Source: Desulfobacula sp. (GTDB lineage: Bacteria; Desulfobacterota; Desulfobacteria; Desulfobacterales; Desulfobacteraceae). From it: a DNA stretch of 64,000 bases. Below the pieces are notes generated by a model. That model did not search any database. It was not told where the DNA came from and worked only from the letters and a program-made list of their open reading frames with translations. Position 1 is the stretch's first letter. Each line of letters begins with the position of its first letter. The stretch is taken from the NCBI RefSeq assembly GCF_030145145.1, contig NZ_JAQYWD010000020.1, positions 42,448-106,447 of the forward strand, written 5' to 3'. Positions 9,385-18,166 of the stretch are shown piece by piece. The translations under genes and the position numbers were made by a program.

Positions 9385-11120
9385 ACGAAAAAACGATATC
9401 CGGCATGACCGGACCGCTGTTCAGCGGTCGTCGGTATTTTTATCGTAGATCGATTTGTGATGCACGACTGGAGTTCAGCCAGATAGACTCCCGGGAAAAA
9501 ATAATTGAGGCCTGCCTGTTAACGGCCATTGGAACCCTGGGGATTACCTGTGGGTTTTCCGGTATCACCCATCCGGATCGCAACACCGTTCAACTGGTCA
9601 GCCGGGGCTTAGAGGCCGGGGGGCTTGCGGTTATCAAAAAAAAGTTTCAAGCCCTTATCCAACGATACTTTCCCGCACTGATAACAACGCCTTATGCCTT
9701 TCATGCGGAACTTCGCATCATTGAAGCAGCGGATAATAGTCTGGTTCAATTGATGGATACCGGTATCCGGATATGCATCGGATGGCGGATGGGTAAAGAT
9801 ATCTCCGGTATGATCGGGCTGGGGCCTAAAATTATCAGTGATACCTATGGGGATGATGAGATTAATTTTCTTTTGAACCTGACCGACAACATGATTTTTT
9901 ACTTGCAGTCCCTTGCCACCCGGCGCAGGATGCAAGACCTGAAGCAAGAACTGAACACGGAAATTTTCCGATCTGCCGACCTGTCCCTGGCCATGGACGT
10001 TGCCAGAAAAAATCTGGATCACACACTTTTCCGGCTTTCCGGGTTTAATGATATTTTTAATGAACTGAGCGCTCTCAAAGAGAGCACCAGCGTGGTCGAC
10101 GCTTTCCTGTTGGTGCTGCTGGGTATTTTTGGTGCCGCTGGCGGATATATTTTTTATGTTGATCCGGCCATGCAAACGACCCATATGACCTGTCGTAACC
10201 TTGACATGGTAGAGGGAAAGGGCCGATCACCGGAGCAGATACAGAAGGGCATTGCCCAGGCGGTTGAAGCTAACCGGGTGTTACAGATCAATCCCATGCA
10301 GGCCATTATTTTATCCGTACAGCAAATGGATTGCTTTAAGCCTTTTTTACCCAAAACAGCTATTGGGATTATCTTTCGTCTGGATGAAACCGCCATGGGG
10401 ATTGTGGGTCTGGATGAACGGCTTATCCAGACCCCTTATGGTGAAAAAGAGCGCACATTGTTTCTGGCGTTCATAAAGAATTTCCTGGTGTTTCTCAAAA
10501 ACAGCAAGTCCTTTGAAACCATACAAATTCTTCATCAGGATCAGGAACGGAAAAATATCGAGTTGGAAAAAACCATCCAGGCCCTCTCGGACAGCAGTCG
10601 CACCATCGTCCGTCTGGAAAAAGCCGGCGAGCGCATCAAGGCAGCCATCACAAAGGCAATGGTCACTTCCAGAAAGGTCTCCGTCATGGACATGTCATTG
10701 ATCCTCATTGCCGGAATCGTTCTGGGCCTGGTGTATAATTTTGCCAGCCCGGGCGGTATCAAAGTCATTCCCGGGGAATGGCTTCGGCCGCCAATGGTCC
10801 ATGTGGAGGTTCAGCAGGCCCGGCAGCTGCTCGAAATACGGCAGGCCCTGTTTGTGGATGCCCGACCGGCAGAATTTTTTAATCAGCGTCATATTGCCGG
10901 TGCCAGAAACCTGCCGCTGTCCTTGTTTGATTTTGTTTATATGATGCAGTTCAACCAGGAGGACGTTGCCCGGCCCATTGTGGTGTATGGCCGGAATATC
11001 AGTCGAAGGTACGATGAAGAGATCGCCTTCCGGCTTTTGGAAAGGGGGCATGAACAGGTCGTGGTTTTTCCAGGGGGGATCAAGGCCTGGGAGGAATCCG
11101 GGATGGGGGTGGAACCATGA
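9381..11120 (+). CDS. GAF-domain membrane protein with C-terminal rhodanese-like domain
   Basis: 579 residues. Two GAF-like regions (about 20-175 and 225-375) are followed by a coiled coil (about 385-425), one membrane segment (about 435-455) and a rhodanese-like domain (about 470-575). The rhodanese has the recognisable FVDARPAEFF and HIAGARNLPL motifs and ends in FPGGIKAWEESG. At the catalytic-loop position the usual VVYC is VVYG, so the sulfur-accepting Cys is missing and the domain is probably non-catalytic. The ATG overlaps the stop of the thioredoxin-like gene and its own stop overlaps the MauE-like gene. A cytoplasmic GAF sensor linked to a periplasmic rhodanese is inferred. Confidence 0.78.
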   Translation: MNEKTISGMTGPLFSGRRYFYRRSICDARLEFSQIDSREKIIEACLLTAIGTLGITCGFSGITHPDRNTVQLVSRGLEAGGLAVIKKKFQALIQRYFPALITTPYAFHAELRIIEAADNSLVQLMDTGIRICIGWRMGKDISGMIGLGPKIISDTYGDDEINFLLNLTDNMIFYLQSLATRRRMQDLKQELNTEIFRSADLSLAMDVARKNLDHTLFRLSGFNDIFNELSALKESTSVVDAFLLVLLGIFGAAGGYIFYVDPAMQTTHMTCRNLDMVEGKGRSPEQIQKGIAQAVEANRVLQINPMQAIILSVQQMDCFKPFLPKTAIGIIFRLDETAMGIVGLDERLIQTPYGEKERTLFLAFIKNFLVFLKNSKSFETIQILHQDQERKNIELEKTIQALSDSSRTIVRLEKAGERIKAAITKAMVTSRKVSVMDMSLILIAGIVLGLVYNFASPGGIKVIPGEWLRPPMVHVEVQQARQLLEIRQALFVDARPAEFFNQRHIAGARNLPLSLFDFVYMMQFNQEDVARPIVVYGRNISRRYDEEIAFRLLERGHEQVVVFPGGIKAWEESGMGVEP

Positions 11121-11596
11121 AAATACTGGCCGTTGCTAAACTCCTGGTCACCCATCGTTACCTGGCCCTGGCGCTGAGACTCTATATTGCCGGGCTGTTT
11201 ATCTATGCGGGCATGTATAAAATTAATTATACGGCTGAATTTTCCGAGACCATAGCCAGTTATCGAATGGTACCCTACTGGGCCGTAAATTTTATGGCCG
11301 TTGTCATGCCGTGGATTGAACTGATTTGCGGCATTCTGCTGGTGTGCGGCATCCGGGTCCGGTCTGCCATTGTGATTGTTGGATTTTTTCTTGTCCTCTT
11401 TACGGTGGGTATTGCGATCAATTTGTTGTGGAACGCTCCCATCAGTTGTGGCTGCTTCCACACCCTGGGTGATGCCATCAGCTGGAGAACCCTGGTGAGG
11501 GACCTCATATGGGTGGCCATGGCCCTGCAAGTCTATTTTTATGATTCGATTTTTCACATGGAAAAAAAATTTGATACATTCATCAAGGAGATCTAA
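11117..11596 (+). CDS. MauE/DoxX-like membrane protein
   Basis: 159 residues with four predicted membrane helices and the typical opening ALRLYIAGLFIYAGMYKI and a Cys-Gly-Cys motif (ISCGCFHTLGD) in a loop. This matches the MauE/DoxX family of redox-associated membrane proteins, which often sit beside thioredoxin-like partners and move reducing or oxidising equivalents across the membrane. It overlaps the upstream gene by four bases (ATGA). Its Cys pair could exchange electrons with the CPQC protein at 8794-9384; that is inference from context. Confidence 0.8.
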   Translation: MKILAVAKLLVTHRYLALALRLYIAGLFIYAGMYKINYTAEFSETIASYRMVPYWAVNFMAVVMPWIELICGILLVCGIRVRSAIVIVGFFLVLFTVGIAINLLWNAPISCGCFHTLGDAISWRTLVRDLIWVAMALQVYFYDSIFHMEKKFDTFIKEI

Positions 11597-11598
11597 CG

Positions 11599-11943
11599 AT
11601 GCTGGCGGATGTTACAAGATCCTATATCCGGTTAATGATGATGCCATTGATCTTTTTCCTGGTTTTTGGATGCAGCAGTGAGCGGGAAAATTTGGTGGGC
11701 AATTACACTGCAGTGGACCAGGCATCAGCAGACCCGGTTACGGCTGATCTGGAACTTTTGCCGGACGGCAAGGGGTTCTGGTCCATAGAGACAGACAATG
11801 CGGCATTTCGCTGGGACCTGCACCGTGGAAAGATCCGGTTGCATACGAAATCCGGCGGTGTCATTGAGGGAATCCTTGATCATGATACCATCCAATTGAC
11901 TTTGCCCGGCATGGGCTTGATTCGTTTCCAACGTCTCCCCTGA
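11599..11943 (+). CDS. Small lipoprotein of unknown function
   Basis: 114 residues with a lipoprotein signal whose lipobox is VFGC. The mature part is a beta-rich domain with motifs such as LVGNYTAVD and ADLELLPDG, reminiscent of small calycin-like or copper-resistance NlpE-like lipoproteins, but I cannot place it in a family. A strong AAGGAG site precedes the ATG. It closes the redox operon starting at 8794. Confidence 0.7.
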   Translation: MLADVTRSYIRLMMMPLIFFLVFGCSSERENLVGNYTAVDQASADPVTADLELLPDGKGFWSIETDNAAFRWDLHRGKIRLHTKSGGVIEGILDHDTIQLTLPGMGLIRFQRLP

Positions 11944-11979
11944 ATATTGGAAAGCGCATATGAGAGATTTTTTGTCCGA

Positions 11980-12030
11980 CATCCACATTAAGCAAGGGAA
12001 TGGTTTTTTGATTTAACCCTTGCTGTGGAT
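11980..12030. repeat. Long imperfect inverted repeat after the lipoprotein gene
   Basis: CATCCACA and AGCAAGGG on the left pair with CCCTTGCT and TGTGGATG on the right, interrupted by a TTA bulge and a ~17-base loop. It lies about 40 bases after the stop at 11943. A weak T-rich stretch follows, so it may end or stabilise the upstream transcript. Confidence 0.5.
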
Positions 12031-12099
12031 GGAAAAATAGTGGCTTTTATTTTGAATTTATGGTTATCTGCGAGGTTTGTGGCCTAGGTATCGATGGGT

Positions 12100-12190
12100 G
12101 CTGAATAGAAAAAATAGGTCTGGTCACAAGGCAAGCCCCCTTGAAAGCGGGTTGCGAACGGGTTACGGGTTTCACAAATCAAGGAGACGG
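12100..12190 (+). other. Possible structured 5' leader of the U32 gene
   Basis: The stretch holds a hairpin: GCAA (12131-12134) and CCC (12136-12138) pair with GGG (12149-12151) and TTGC (12152-12155) around a loop that contains GAAA, followed by further G-rich repeats. The motif order loosely recalls a GEMM (cyclic di-GMP-I) aptamer, but the second stem cannot be drawn, so no class is assigned. An AAGGAG follows at 12181-12186. Confidence 0.25.
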
Positions 12191-12205
12191 TTGCATTATT
12201 TAACC

Positions 12206-14452
12206 ATGAAAAACGAATTTGAACTATTGGCCCCTGGTGGAGATATTGATTCTATAAAGGCTGCCATTGTGGCAGGAGCGGATGCTGTCTATTGTGGATT
12301 GAATAAATTTAATGCCAGGAACCGGGCAACAAATATAAATTTTGATGATTTAAATGGGCTGTTAAGACTTGCCCATAAGCATAATTGCAAAATTTTTCTA
12401 ACCCTGAATATCATTATCCTTGATTGTGAAATCCCGTCTCTCATAGGCCTGCTGAATAAAGTTGTAAATTCAAGGATTGATGGAATAATTGTTCAGGACT
12501 TGGGATTGTTTTATTTGTTGTCTAAATATTTTAAAGACCTTGAAATACATTCATCTACACAATGCACCACCCATAACAACGGTCAGATACACTTTTTAAA
12601 GAAACTTGCTGTCACCAGAGTTAATCTGTCAAGAGAGTTGAATATTGATGAGATAAAAGCGTTGATTCCCATTATTCATGAAAATAATATCTTAGCGGAA
12701 GTATTTGTCCATGGGTCCTATTGTATCGCTTTCTCAGGGCTTTGTTATTTCAGTTCCATCCTTGGCGGTAATTCTGGAAATCGAGGCAGATGCAGTCAAC
12801 CCTGCAGAGATCAATACTTAACCACGCCTGTTGGTAAAAAGTATCCCCTTAATCTCAAAGATAACTCAGCCTATTTTGATCTAAAAGCACTATGTGATGC
12901 GGGAGTTGACTCCCTGAAGATTGAAGGACGAATAAAAAAGTTTCATTACGTATATACCGTAGTGAGTTGCTGGAAAAAACAACTCTCGGGTTTTTATAAT
13001 CGTGACGGACGGCTGAATAGAGATAATAGAGATCTATATACGGTTTTTAACCGGGATTTTTCAAATGCTTATTTAAAGGGAGATATTAATAAAAATATGT
13101 TTATTGATAATCCCCGGGATAATTCAGCCAAGCACCTTTTTGAGATAAACGGCCACTGTGCTGCTGCGAATATGCAAGAAGTTAAAGGCCGGCTTTATGA
13201 TGAAAAAACAGAAATTATAACGCGTGTTAAAAACAAAATTAAAGATTTGAGTATAGCAAAAATCTCTTTGAAAATAGGTGTCTCTGGAAAAATCAACACC
13301 CCTTTGAAAGTGTCTGTAAAAACGCCGGATGCTTCCTTTGTTGTATTTTCGGAAAGTCATCTTACAACTGCCGACAAATACACCCTTGACTATCGCAGCA
13401 TAGAAAATAGGTTTAAGTGCTTGAATAATACAGACTATTACATTGAACAGATAACATTAGAAAATCTTCAAAAAGATCTTTTTATTCCTTTTCAAGCGCT
13501 CACTTCAATAAAAAAAAGAATTTCATTCCTCTTAAATGGGTCTAAAAACAGGGTTGCCCCAATTGAAGTCCCTATTTTAAAAAAACAAATTAGATTGAAA
13601 ACCAAACCCGCTCTTTCGGTATTGATATCCTCCCAAAAGGATTTGTACCTGTGTCATACAACTTCAGCAGATATCTATTATAAGCTTCCCGATTGCCTTG
13701 AAAATGAAAATTCTGAGCTTATCGACCTTTTCCTGGAAAATAAGAAATTGATTCCCTGGTTCTCGCCTGTTTTAATAGGAAAGAACTATACCGCGGCAGT
13801 GGAATTCCTTAAACAGGTGCAACCGGAACTTATTGTAACCAACAATACCGGCATCGCATACAGAGCCTATAAAGACGGAACCTCCTGGATAGCAGGACCG
13901 TATCTTAATAATACAAATTCCTTTAGTCTTTTATGTATGAAAGAAAAGTTTAACTGTTGCGGCTCATTTATTTCAAATGAAATCAATAAAAATCAAATTA
14001 AACGGATCATTGGTCCTGATGATTTCAAGCTCTACTATAGTATCTATCATCCGATTTCGCTTCTAACCAGCAGGCAATGCTTATTCCATCAGATTATAGG
14101 GTGCGAAAAAAACAACGTTGATGATGATTGTATCCAAGCGTGTCATCAATCTGCTTTGATTACAAATTTAAAAGAGGGTTCCTTTTTAATTGATAAAGAA
14201 AAAGGGAACTATCATTGTATGTATAATACTATTAATTTCCTGAATACAGATATCATCACTGATTTACCCAATGTGTTTTCCGGTTTTTTCATTGATTTAA
14301 GGGATATAAGAACCAAAACGAAAATTGATACGGACAAATCCAGAACGGTACAACTTTTTGAAAATCTTCTGAATGGAAATCCCGATTCAAAAAAGGAACT
14401 TAAACAAAATATTTATCCCTCAACGAACAGTCAATATAAAAAAGGACTCTAA
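12206..14452 (+). CDS. U32-family protein (putative peptidase / RNA-modification family)
   Basis: 748 residues from the ATG at 12206, where the family's usual opening FELLAPGG begins. A TTG at 12191 lies closer to the AAGGAG and is an alternative. The U32 core is clear: VAGADAVYCGLNKFNAR, the signature FVHGSYCIAFSGLCYFSS, and NRGRCSQPCRDQY. This core is shared by RlhA, TrhP and UbiU/V, which work in tRNA or rRNA hydroxylation or ubiquinone synthesis and several of which bind an iron-sulfur cluster. The C-terminal third has additional Cys residues (FNCCGSF, CIQACHQ, YHCMY). Base composition is visibly AT-richer than the upstream genes, consistent with transfer. The substrate is unknown. Confidence 0.8.
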   Translation: MKNEFELLAPGGDIDSIKAAIVAGADAVYCGLNKFNARNRATNINFDDLNGLLRLAHKHNCKIFLTLNIIILDCEIPSLIGLLNKVVNSRIDGIIVQDLGLFYLLSKYFKDLEIHSSTQCTTHNNGQIHFLKKLAVTRVNLSRELNIDEIKALIPIIHENNILAEVFVHGSYCIAFSGLCYFSSILGGNSGNRGRCSQPCRDQYLTTPVGKKYPLNLKDNSAYFDLKALCDAGVDSLKIEGRIKKFHYVYTVVSCWKKQLSGFYNRDGRLNRDNRDLYTVFNRDFSNAYLKGDINKNMFIDNPRDNSAKHLFEINGHCAAANMQEVKGRLYDEKTEIITRVKNKIKDLSIAKISLKIGVSGKINTPLKVSVKTPDASFVVFSESHLTTADKYTLDYRSIENRFKCLNNTDYYIEQITLENLQKDLFIPFQALTSIKKRISFLLNGSKNRVAPIEVPILKKQIRLKTKPALSVLISSQKDLYLCHTTSADIYYKLPDCLENENSELIDLFLENKKLIPWFSPVLIGKNYTAAVEFLKQVQPELIVTNNTGIAYRAYKDGTSWIAGPYLNNTNSFSLLCMKEKFNCCGSFISNEINKNQIKRIIGPDDFKLYYSIYHPISLLTSRQCLFHQIIGCEKNNVDDDCIQACHQSALITNLKEGSFLIDKEKGNYHCMYNTINFLNTDIITDLPNVFSGFFIDLRDIRTKTKIDTDKSRTVQLFENLLNGNPDSKKELKQNIYPSTNSQYKKGL

Positions 14453-14494
14453 AAATTCAGGGGAGGATGGTTTTTTGCTTCTCAATATCTCATG

Positions 14495-14519
14495 AAAAAA
14501 ACCGAACCCAATAATCGGT
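14495..14519 (-). terminator. Intrinsic terminator of the DUF1499 gene
   Basis: On the minus strand ACCGA pairs with TCGGT around a nine-base loop and is followed by a run of seven T. It lies about 10 bases beyond the stop codon at 14530. The stem is short, so it is a moderate candidate. Confidence 0.5.
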
Positions 14520-14529
14520 GTCACCCGCT

Positions 14530-14979
14530 TTATCTGGCCGATTGAAATTTGTTTCGAATCCGCTCAATTCGTTTTCGGTTGGCGCCAAGGTCGGAATATC
14601 CGACACGGGAAGCGGATCGAATATGAATGACCGTCTCGCCGGCTTGCTCGTCCGGGAAATAAAACTCCACGTCATCAACAAATCGAAAAAAAGCTGACTT
14701 GAACGCTGCTCTAATATAATTTTCCTGGGCCGTCAGGATTTTTGTTCGATTTTCGGACTCAAGTACCTGCAAAAGAAGAGATCGCGCCTCCTGTTGTGTC
14801 CCTGTGTAGTGGATAGATTGAATATACTGTTTTTCACCAACCGCCTGACTGTTCACACAGTTTGGTGTTTTCGGGCATGGTGTCAGTTTGCCGTTATGTA
14901 TACCCAGATCAGGCATAGTCCCTGCGCACCCCATTAACAGTATTAAGCTTAAGATACCAACTATACATTTTTTTTTCAT
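14530..14979 (-). CDS. DUF1499 lipoprotein
   Basis: 149 residues from the ATG at 14979, chosen because a compact lipoprotein signal (MKKKCIV...LLMGC) starts there; an upstream ATG adds only five residues. The mature part has the DUF1499 signature CPKTPNCVNSQ and the ending RSASRVGYSDLGANRKRIE. Members are small envelope proteins of unknown biochemical role. It faces the U32 gene convergently, with a terminator between them. Confidence 0.82.
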   Translation of the reverse strand: MKKKCIVGILSLILLMGCAGTMPDLGIHNGKLTPCPKTPNCVNSQAVGEKQYIQSIHYTGTQQEARSLLLQVLESENRTKILTAQENYIRAAFKSAFFRFVDDVEFYFPDEQAGETVIHIRSASRVGYSDLGANRKRIERIRNKFQSAR

Positions 14980-15005
14980 TGCGCTTTCGTCCATTGTTTA
15001 TAACT

Positions 15006-15235
15006 AAAATAGTTTATTCTTTTTTACATAATCAGTAAACTCTTTTGATCAAGGTAAATCAATTGTCATTTCTTGGGGATCATTGAGTCGTAGTTGGCAG
15101 TATTCAAAATTAACGGGTTGTTTATTTGATTTGGATAACAACGGTGTGTTTACGACACCATTAATTGAAGGTGTTGTATCTGAAAAAACAATTTCCAGCA
15201 TTTTTTAACAATTGCCCAGATATTTTTAATATTCA
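15006..15235 (-). pseudogene. Truncated copy of the repeat gene found at 18508-18939
   Basis: Bases 15011-15200 align without gaps to 18521-18710, with about nine in ten bases identical by hand count. The homology then jumps across about 200 bases and resumes at TTTTTAACAATTG, matching the 5' end of the other copy. The reading frame is therefore an internally deleted, non-functional version. The junction lies in a T run, which suggests deletion by microhomology. The two copies flank the LysR and CoA-transferase genes as direct repeats. Confidence 0.75.
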
Positions 15236-15342
15236 TAAGGGTTTCATTGTCTTTCGGGCTCCGCACAAAACCATTACGGGTAATGCACGCGGAAATAGTG
15301 CGTAATGACCGTGATTTGTAGAAACCTGGATTGCGGTGACCT

Positions 15343-16287
15343 TCATCTGGACGATTCCGTTTCGTCGGCAGCACCGTCAGGAAAGACATGTGTCTTTAAT
15401 GCATCCCAGGCCGTTCTGGCGGCTCGTGAAAAATACCGTTTTTCGACCTGCGCTGCAAAGCGTTGCGTCATGGAAAAATCTTTCGGCAGGCTGCAGACAA
15501 GGCATGACTCACGGATGCGGTCGGGCACTTCGCTGTCCGGCACGAGGGCCATGGCCTGGAGCCCGCTTTCAAGCAAAGCGAGCATGGTTTTACTGCTGGG
15601 GCTATCCATGATGATGTGCGGGGCGATCTTGTGGGACCGAAAGAGTTCTAAAACTTGTTTGTGTAAGCCTCCGCCGCCATGTTTTCGCAAGATAATCAAC
15701 GGTTGCTCGTGGAGCGCCTCTATTTCCAGTGGTTTGTTTTCCTGCACCGCCCTGGTGATCGAATCCGTAGCAATGGACCGTGGAACAACCAGACAGGGGC
15801 GGAAAGCGGGAAGAGGAAGACAGGTAAGTCGCTCATCTTCCGAAGAACCTGCCATGATGCAGAAATCAAATGCATGCTCCAGAAGCTTTATCATCAGGGC
15901 GGCGCTGTCTTCCACAATCAACCGGATGGAGATGTTGGGATAGTTGCGGTTGAGTTCGGGGATGAACTGTTCTAACAAAGATAGGGCGAGCGTTGTACAG
16001 CCGATGGTGACCATCCCCTCGACTTCTTGTTTAGACGCGTGAATCTCTTCAGGGATATCGTTTACCAGGTCGAGAATGTGCAGAGCCCTTTGGTAAAGCA
16101 CCTTACCTTCCGTTGTCACGCTCCAGTTGGTTCCTGTGCGCTCGATGAGAGTGACACCAAGGTCCTCCTCCAACTCTTTGAGCCGCTGGCTCAGTGGGGG
16201 TTGAGACATGTGCAGAACCCGTGCTGCGCGACTGATCTGTCCCTGTTCCACAATGGTTTTGAAGTACAGCAGTTTATTGAAGTTCAA
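15343..16287 (-). CDS. LysR-family transcriptional regulator
   Basis: 314 residues if translation starts at the TTG at 16287, which has AGAGG eight bases upstream and gives the standard LysR opening (NFNKLLYFKTIVE). An upstream ATG would add about 42 atypical residues. The winged helix-turn-helix (QISRAARVLHMSQPPLSQRLKELEE, in part) is textbook and the effector-binding domain follows. It lies just downstream of the CoA-transferase on the same strand and may regulate it in response to an organic acid or CoA-linked metabolite. Two TATACC-type inverted repeats in front of it are probable operator sites. Confidence 0.88.
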   Translation of the reverse strand: MNFNKLLYFKTIVEQGQISRAARVLHMSQPPLSQRLKELEEDLGVTLIERTGTNWSVTTEGKVLYQRALHILDLVNDIPEEIHASKQEVEGMVTIGCTTLALSLLEQFIPELNRNYPNISIRLIVEDSAALMIKLLEHAFDFCIMAGSSEDERLTCLPLPAFRPCLVVPRSIATDSITRAVQENKPLEIEALHEQPLIILRKHGGGGLHKQVLELFRSHKIAPHIIMDSPSSKTMLALLESGLQAMALVPDSEVPDRIRESCLVCSLPKDFSMTQRFAAQVEKRYFSRAARTAWDALKTHVFPDGAADETESSR

Positions 16288-16317
16288 TGCCGATGCCTCT
16301 GATCGCTTGTTTCCGCA

Positions 16318-16338
16318 GGTATATCGAAACAATATACC
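16318..16338. promoter_or_regulatory. Inverted repeat upstream of the LysR gene
   Basis: GGTATAT and ATATACC are separated by seven bases, about 30 bases upstream of the proposed TTG start. A related palindrome lies at 16388-16404. The pair is a candidate LysR autoregulatory operator. Confidence 0.4.
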
Positions 16339-16387
16339 GCAGTGTGCTTGCCGGAAGTTATCCTGATATTCCAGACAGAGACAAGTG

Positions 16388-16404
16388 TATACCAAATAGG
16401 TATA
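16388..16404. promoter_or_regulatory. Second TATACC palindrome upstream of the LysR gene
   Basis: TATACC and GGTATA are separated by five bases, giving a T-N11-A-type LysR box. The half-site is the same as in the repeat at 16318-16338, with the centres about 68 bases apart. Confidence 0.4.
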
Positions 16405-16434
16405 ATTGATCAAGACAAATGGTATGTCTGATTG

Positions 16435-16472
16435 ACTCTTTCGAGTCCCTTAATGGCCAACCCCGAAAGAGT
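16435..16472. repeat. Inverted repeat between CoA-transferase and LysR genes
   Basis: ACTCTTTCG (16435-16443) pairs perfectly with CGAAAGAGT (16464-16472) around a 20-base loop. It sits just after the CoA-transferase stop on the minus strand. There is no T run, so it may act as a transcript-stabilising hairpin or a weak terminator. Confidence 0.45.
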
Positions 16473-16500
16473 ACCAGTTGAGTTATTGAACATCACACCT

Positions 16501-18099
16501 TTAAGATACCAGTTTCATCTTCTGTTCATTGTTAGCAAAATATTTAAATATCGAATCATTTGTATCAATCATTCTGGCAGGATTAAAAATGGCCGGATTC
16601 ATTACGGTCAACTCATCCGCCAGCACGGGTTCAAATTCCATTTGATTCAAAATGTCTTTTTCGAGATCTATACCCGGAGCGATTTCAGTCAGAACAACTT
16701 TTCCGTCTCTCAACTCAAAAACCGCTCGTTCAGTAACATACATAACTGTTTGACCCTTTTGGGTTGCATATTCTCCACTAAAGGAAATTTGACCGACTTT
16801 ACTGACGAATTTTTTTTGCTGACCCTCTTTCAGGATTTTTAACCTGCTATCTTTAATTTCAACTTCAAGTCCTTTGTTGGTAAAAGGGCCGCAGAAGACA
16901 ACTTTTTTTGCGGTTTGTGAGATATCAATAAATCCACCGCTGCCAGGTATCTTATTGTTCAATCGACTGACATTCACATTACCGGACTGATCCATTTCTC
17001 CCATGCCTAAACATGAAATATCCAAACCACCGCCATGATAAAAATCGAATTGCGAAGACATGCTGTGAATACATTCAGGATTCCATGCTGCTCCAAAAAG
17101 GACCCCTTTTGTGGGAACCCCCCCGCTGACTCCCATTTCAATACTAAATGTAAAGTCATTGATAATGTCCTCTTCAGCAGCAATATTGGCCACACCATCG
17201 GCGATACCGATTCCTAAATTGACAACCGCATTCTTCTTTAGTTCAAATGAAGCCCGCCTGGCGACTATTTTTCTCACTCCAAATTCAAGCGGTGGAATAG
17301 AATTCATCGGGGTATTGTTAAGGCCGCACACACTGAAATTATGTTCCTCGTAACTTGTTTGCCATTGTTTTTCATCCTGTACCACAGCGGTTACCATAAA
17401 TCCTGGAACTCTGACCATACGAGGATTCAATGTCCCCTTTTTTGCCAGCCGCTTGACTTGAGCGATGACAATCCCCCCACTGTTATAAGCCGCCTGGGCA
17501 GATGATAAAATATCCAAATCAAGCCCTTCGAGTTCTGTTGAAATGTTACCATCCTCATCAGCAGTGGTCCCTCTGATAATCGACACATTTATGGGAAACG
17601 TTTTATAAATTAACATTTCTTCCCCTTGGAAATTAACCCGATCAACAAGGGATTGAACTGCGCTTTTATTAAAACGGCCGCCTTCATTTTTGGGATCAAT
17701 AAAGGTATTCATCCCCACCGTTGTTAAGACACCGGGCCGGCCCGCTGCAATTTCACGAATCAGCAGTGTGAGTATCCCCTGTGGTAGATTATACGCTTCG
17801 ATCTCCTCATCAACGGCTAACTTTGCCATTCGTTTAGACCATAACCAATGCCCCCCGACGACTCTTTTCACCAGGCCTTTGTGGGCGAAACACCCAACCC
17901 CGCTCTCATCTCCACTACCCACACCCGTAACATGCATCAACGTTAAATTATTGGGCTTCCCCGTTTCTAAAAACCTTTTTTCAATACCGCGGTATAGGAA
18001 ATCAGCTTCCATGTAACCACCACCAGAGGCCATAATATTAACGGTGTCATTGTTTTTGATTAAATCAACGGCTTGATCCAGCGAATGTAATTTTTTCAT
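16501..18099 (-). CDS. Acyl-CoA:carboxylate CoA-transferase (YdiF/propionate CoA-transferase family)
   Basis: 532 residues, the usual length of fused alpha-beta family I CoA-transferases. The N-terminal half has the VNIMASGGGYME and VTGVGSGDESG motifs. The C-terminal half has NLGIGIADG and the segment FSIEMGVSGG, whose Glu is the expected catalytic residue that forms the glutamyl-CoA thioester. These enzymes move CoA between short-chain acyl-CoAs and acetate, propionate, acetoacetate or similar acids. The start has GGAG nine bases upstream. The adjacent LysR gene and the flanking repeats suggest a mobile catabolic pair. The exact substrate cannot be read from the sequence. Confidence 0.88.
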   Translation of the reverse strand: MKKLHSLDQAVDLIKNNDTVNIMASGGGYMEADFLYRGIEKRFLETGKPNNLTLMHVTGVGSGDESGVGCFAHKGLVKRVVGGHWLWSKRMAKLAVDEEIEAYNLPQGILTLLIREIAAGRPGVLTTVGMNTFIDPKNEGGRFNKSAVQSLVDRVNFQGEEMLIYKTFPINVSIIRGTTADEDGNISTELEGLDLDILSSAQAAYNSGGIVIAQVKRLAKKGTLNPRMVRVPGFMVTAVVQDEKQWQTSYEEHNFSVCGLNNTPMNSIPPLEFGVRKIVARRASFELKKNAVVNLGIGIADGVANIAAEEDIINDFTFSIEMGVSGGVPTKGVLFGAAWNPECIHSMSSQFDFYHGGGLDISCLGMGEMDQSGNVNVSRLNNKIPGSGGFIDISQTAKKVVFCGPFTNKGLEVEIKDSRLKILKEGQQKKFVSKVGQISFSGEYATQKGQTVMYVTERAVFELRDGKVVLTEIAPGIDLEKDILNQMEFEPVLADELTVMNPAIFNPARMIDTNDSIFKYFANNEQKMKLVS

Positions 18100-18136
18100 G
18101 GTTTAGTACTCCAATGGTCTAAAATTGATTCTTTAC

Positions 18137-18166
18137 CTGAGGGCCGAGGCATACCCGCCGGCTCAG
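18137..18166. repeat. Hairpin in the leader region of the CoA-transferase gene
   Basis: CTGAG plus CCG pairs with CGG plus CTCAG, with a GG bulge and a 12-base loop. It lies about 40 bases upstream of the start at 18099. The rest of 18.17-18.51 kb shows only short imperfect ATTATGGG-type repeats near 18340-18390 and no gene. Confidence 0.35.

Noticed and set aside
10937..11557. 206-residue minus-strand frame
   Set aside because: Antisense to the rhodanese/MauE-like genes with low-complexity composition; shadow frame.
12100..12190. GEMM (cyclic di-GMP-I) riboswitch
   Set aside because: The first hairpin is suggestive but the second stem and tetraloop receptor cannot be drawn.
15305..15943. 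212-residue plus-strand frame
   Set aside because: Antisense to the LysR effector-binding domain.
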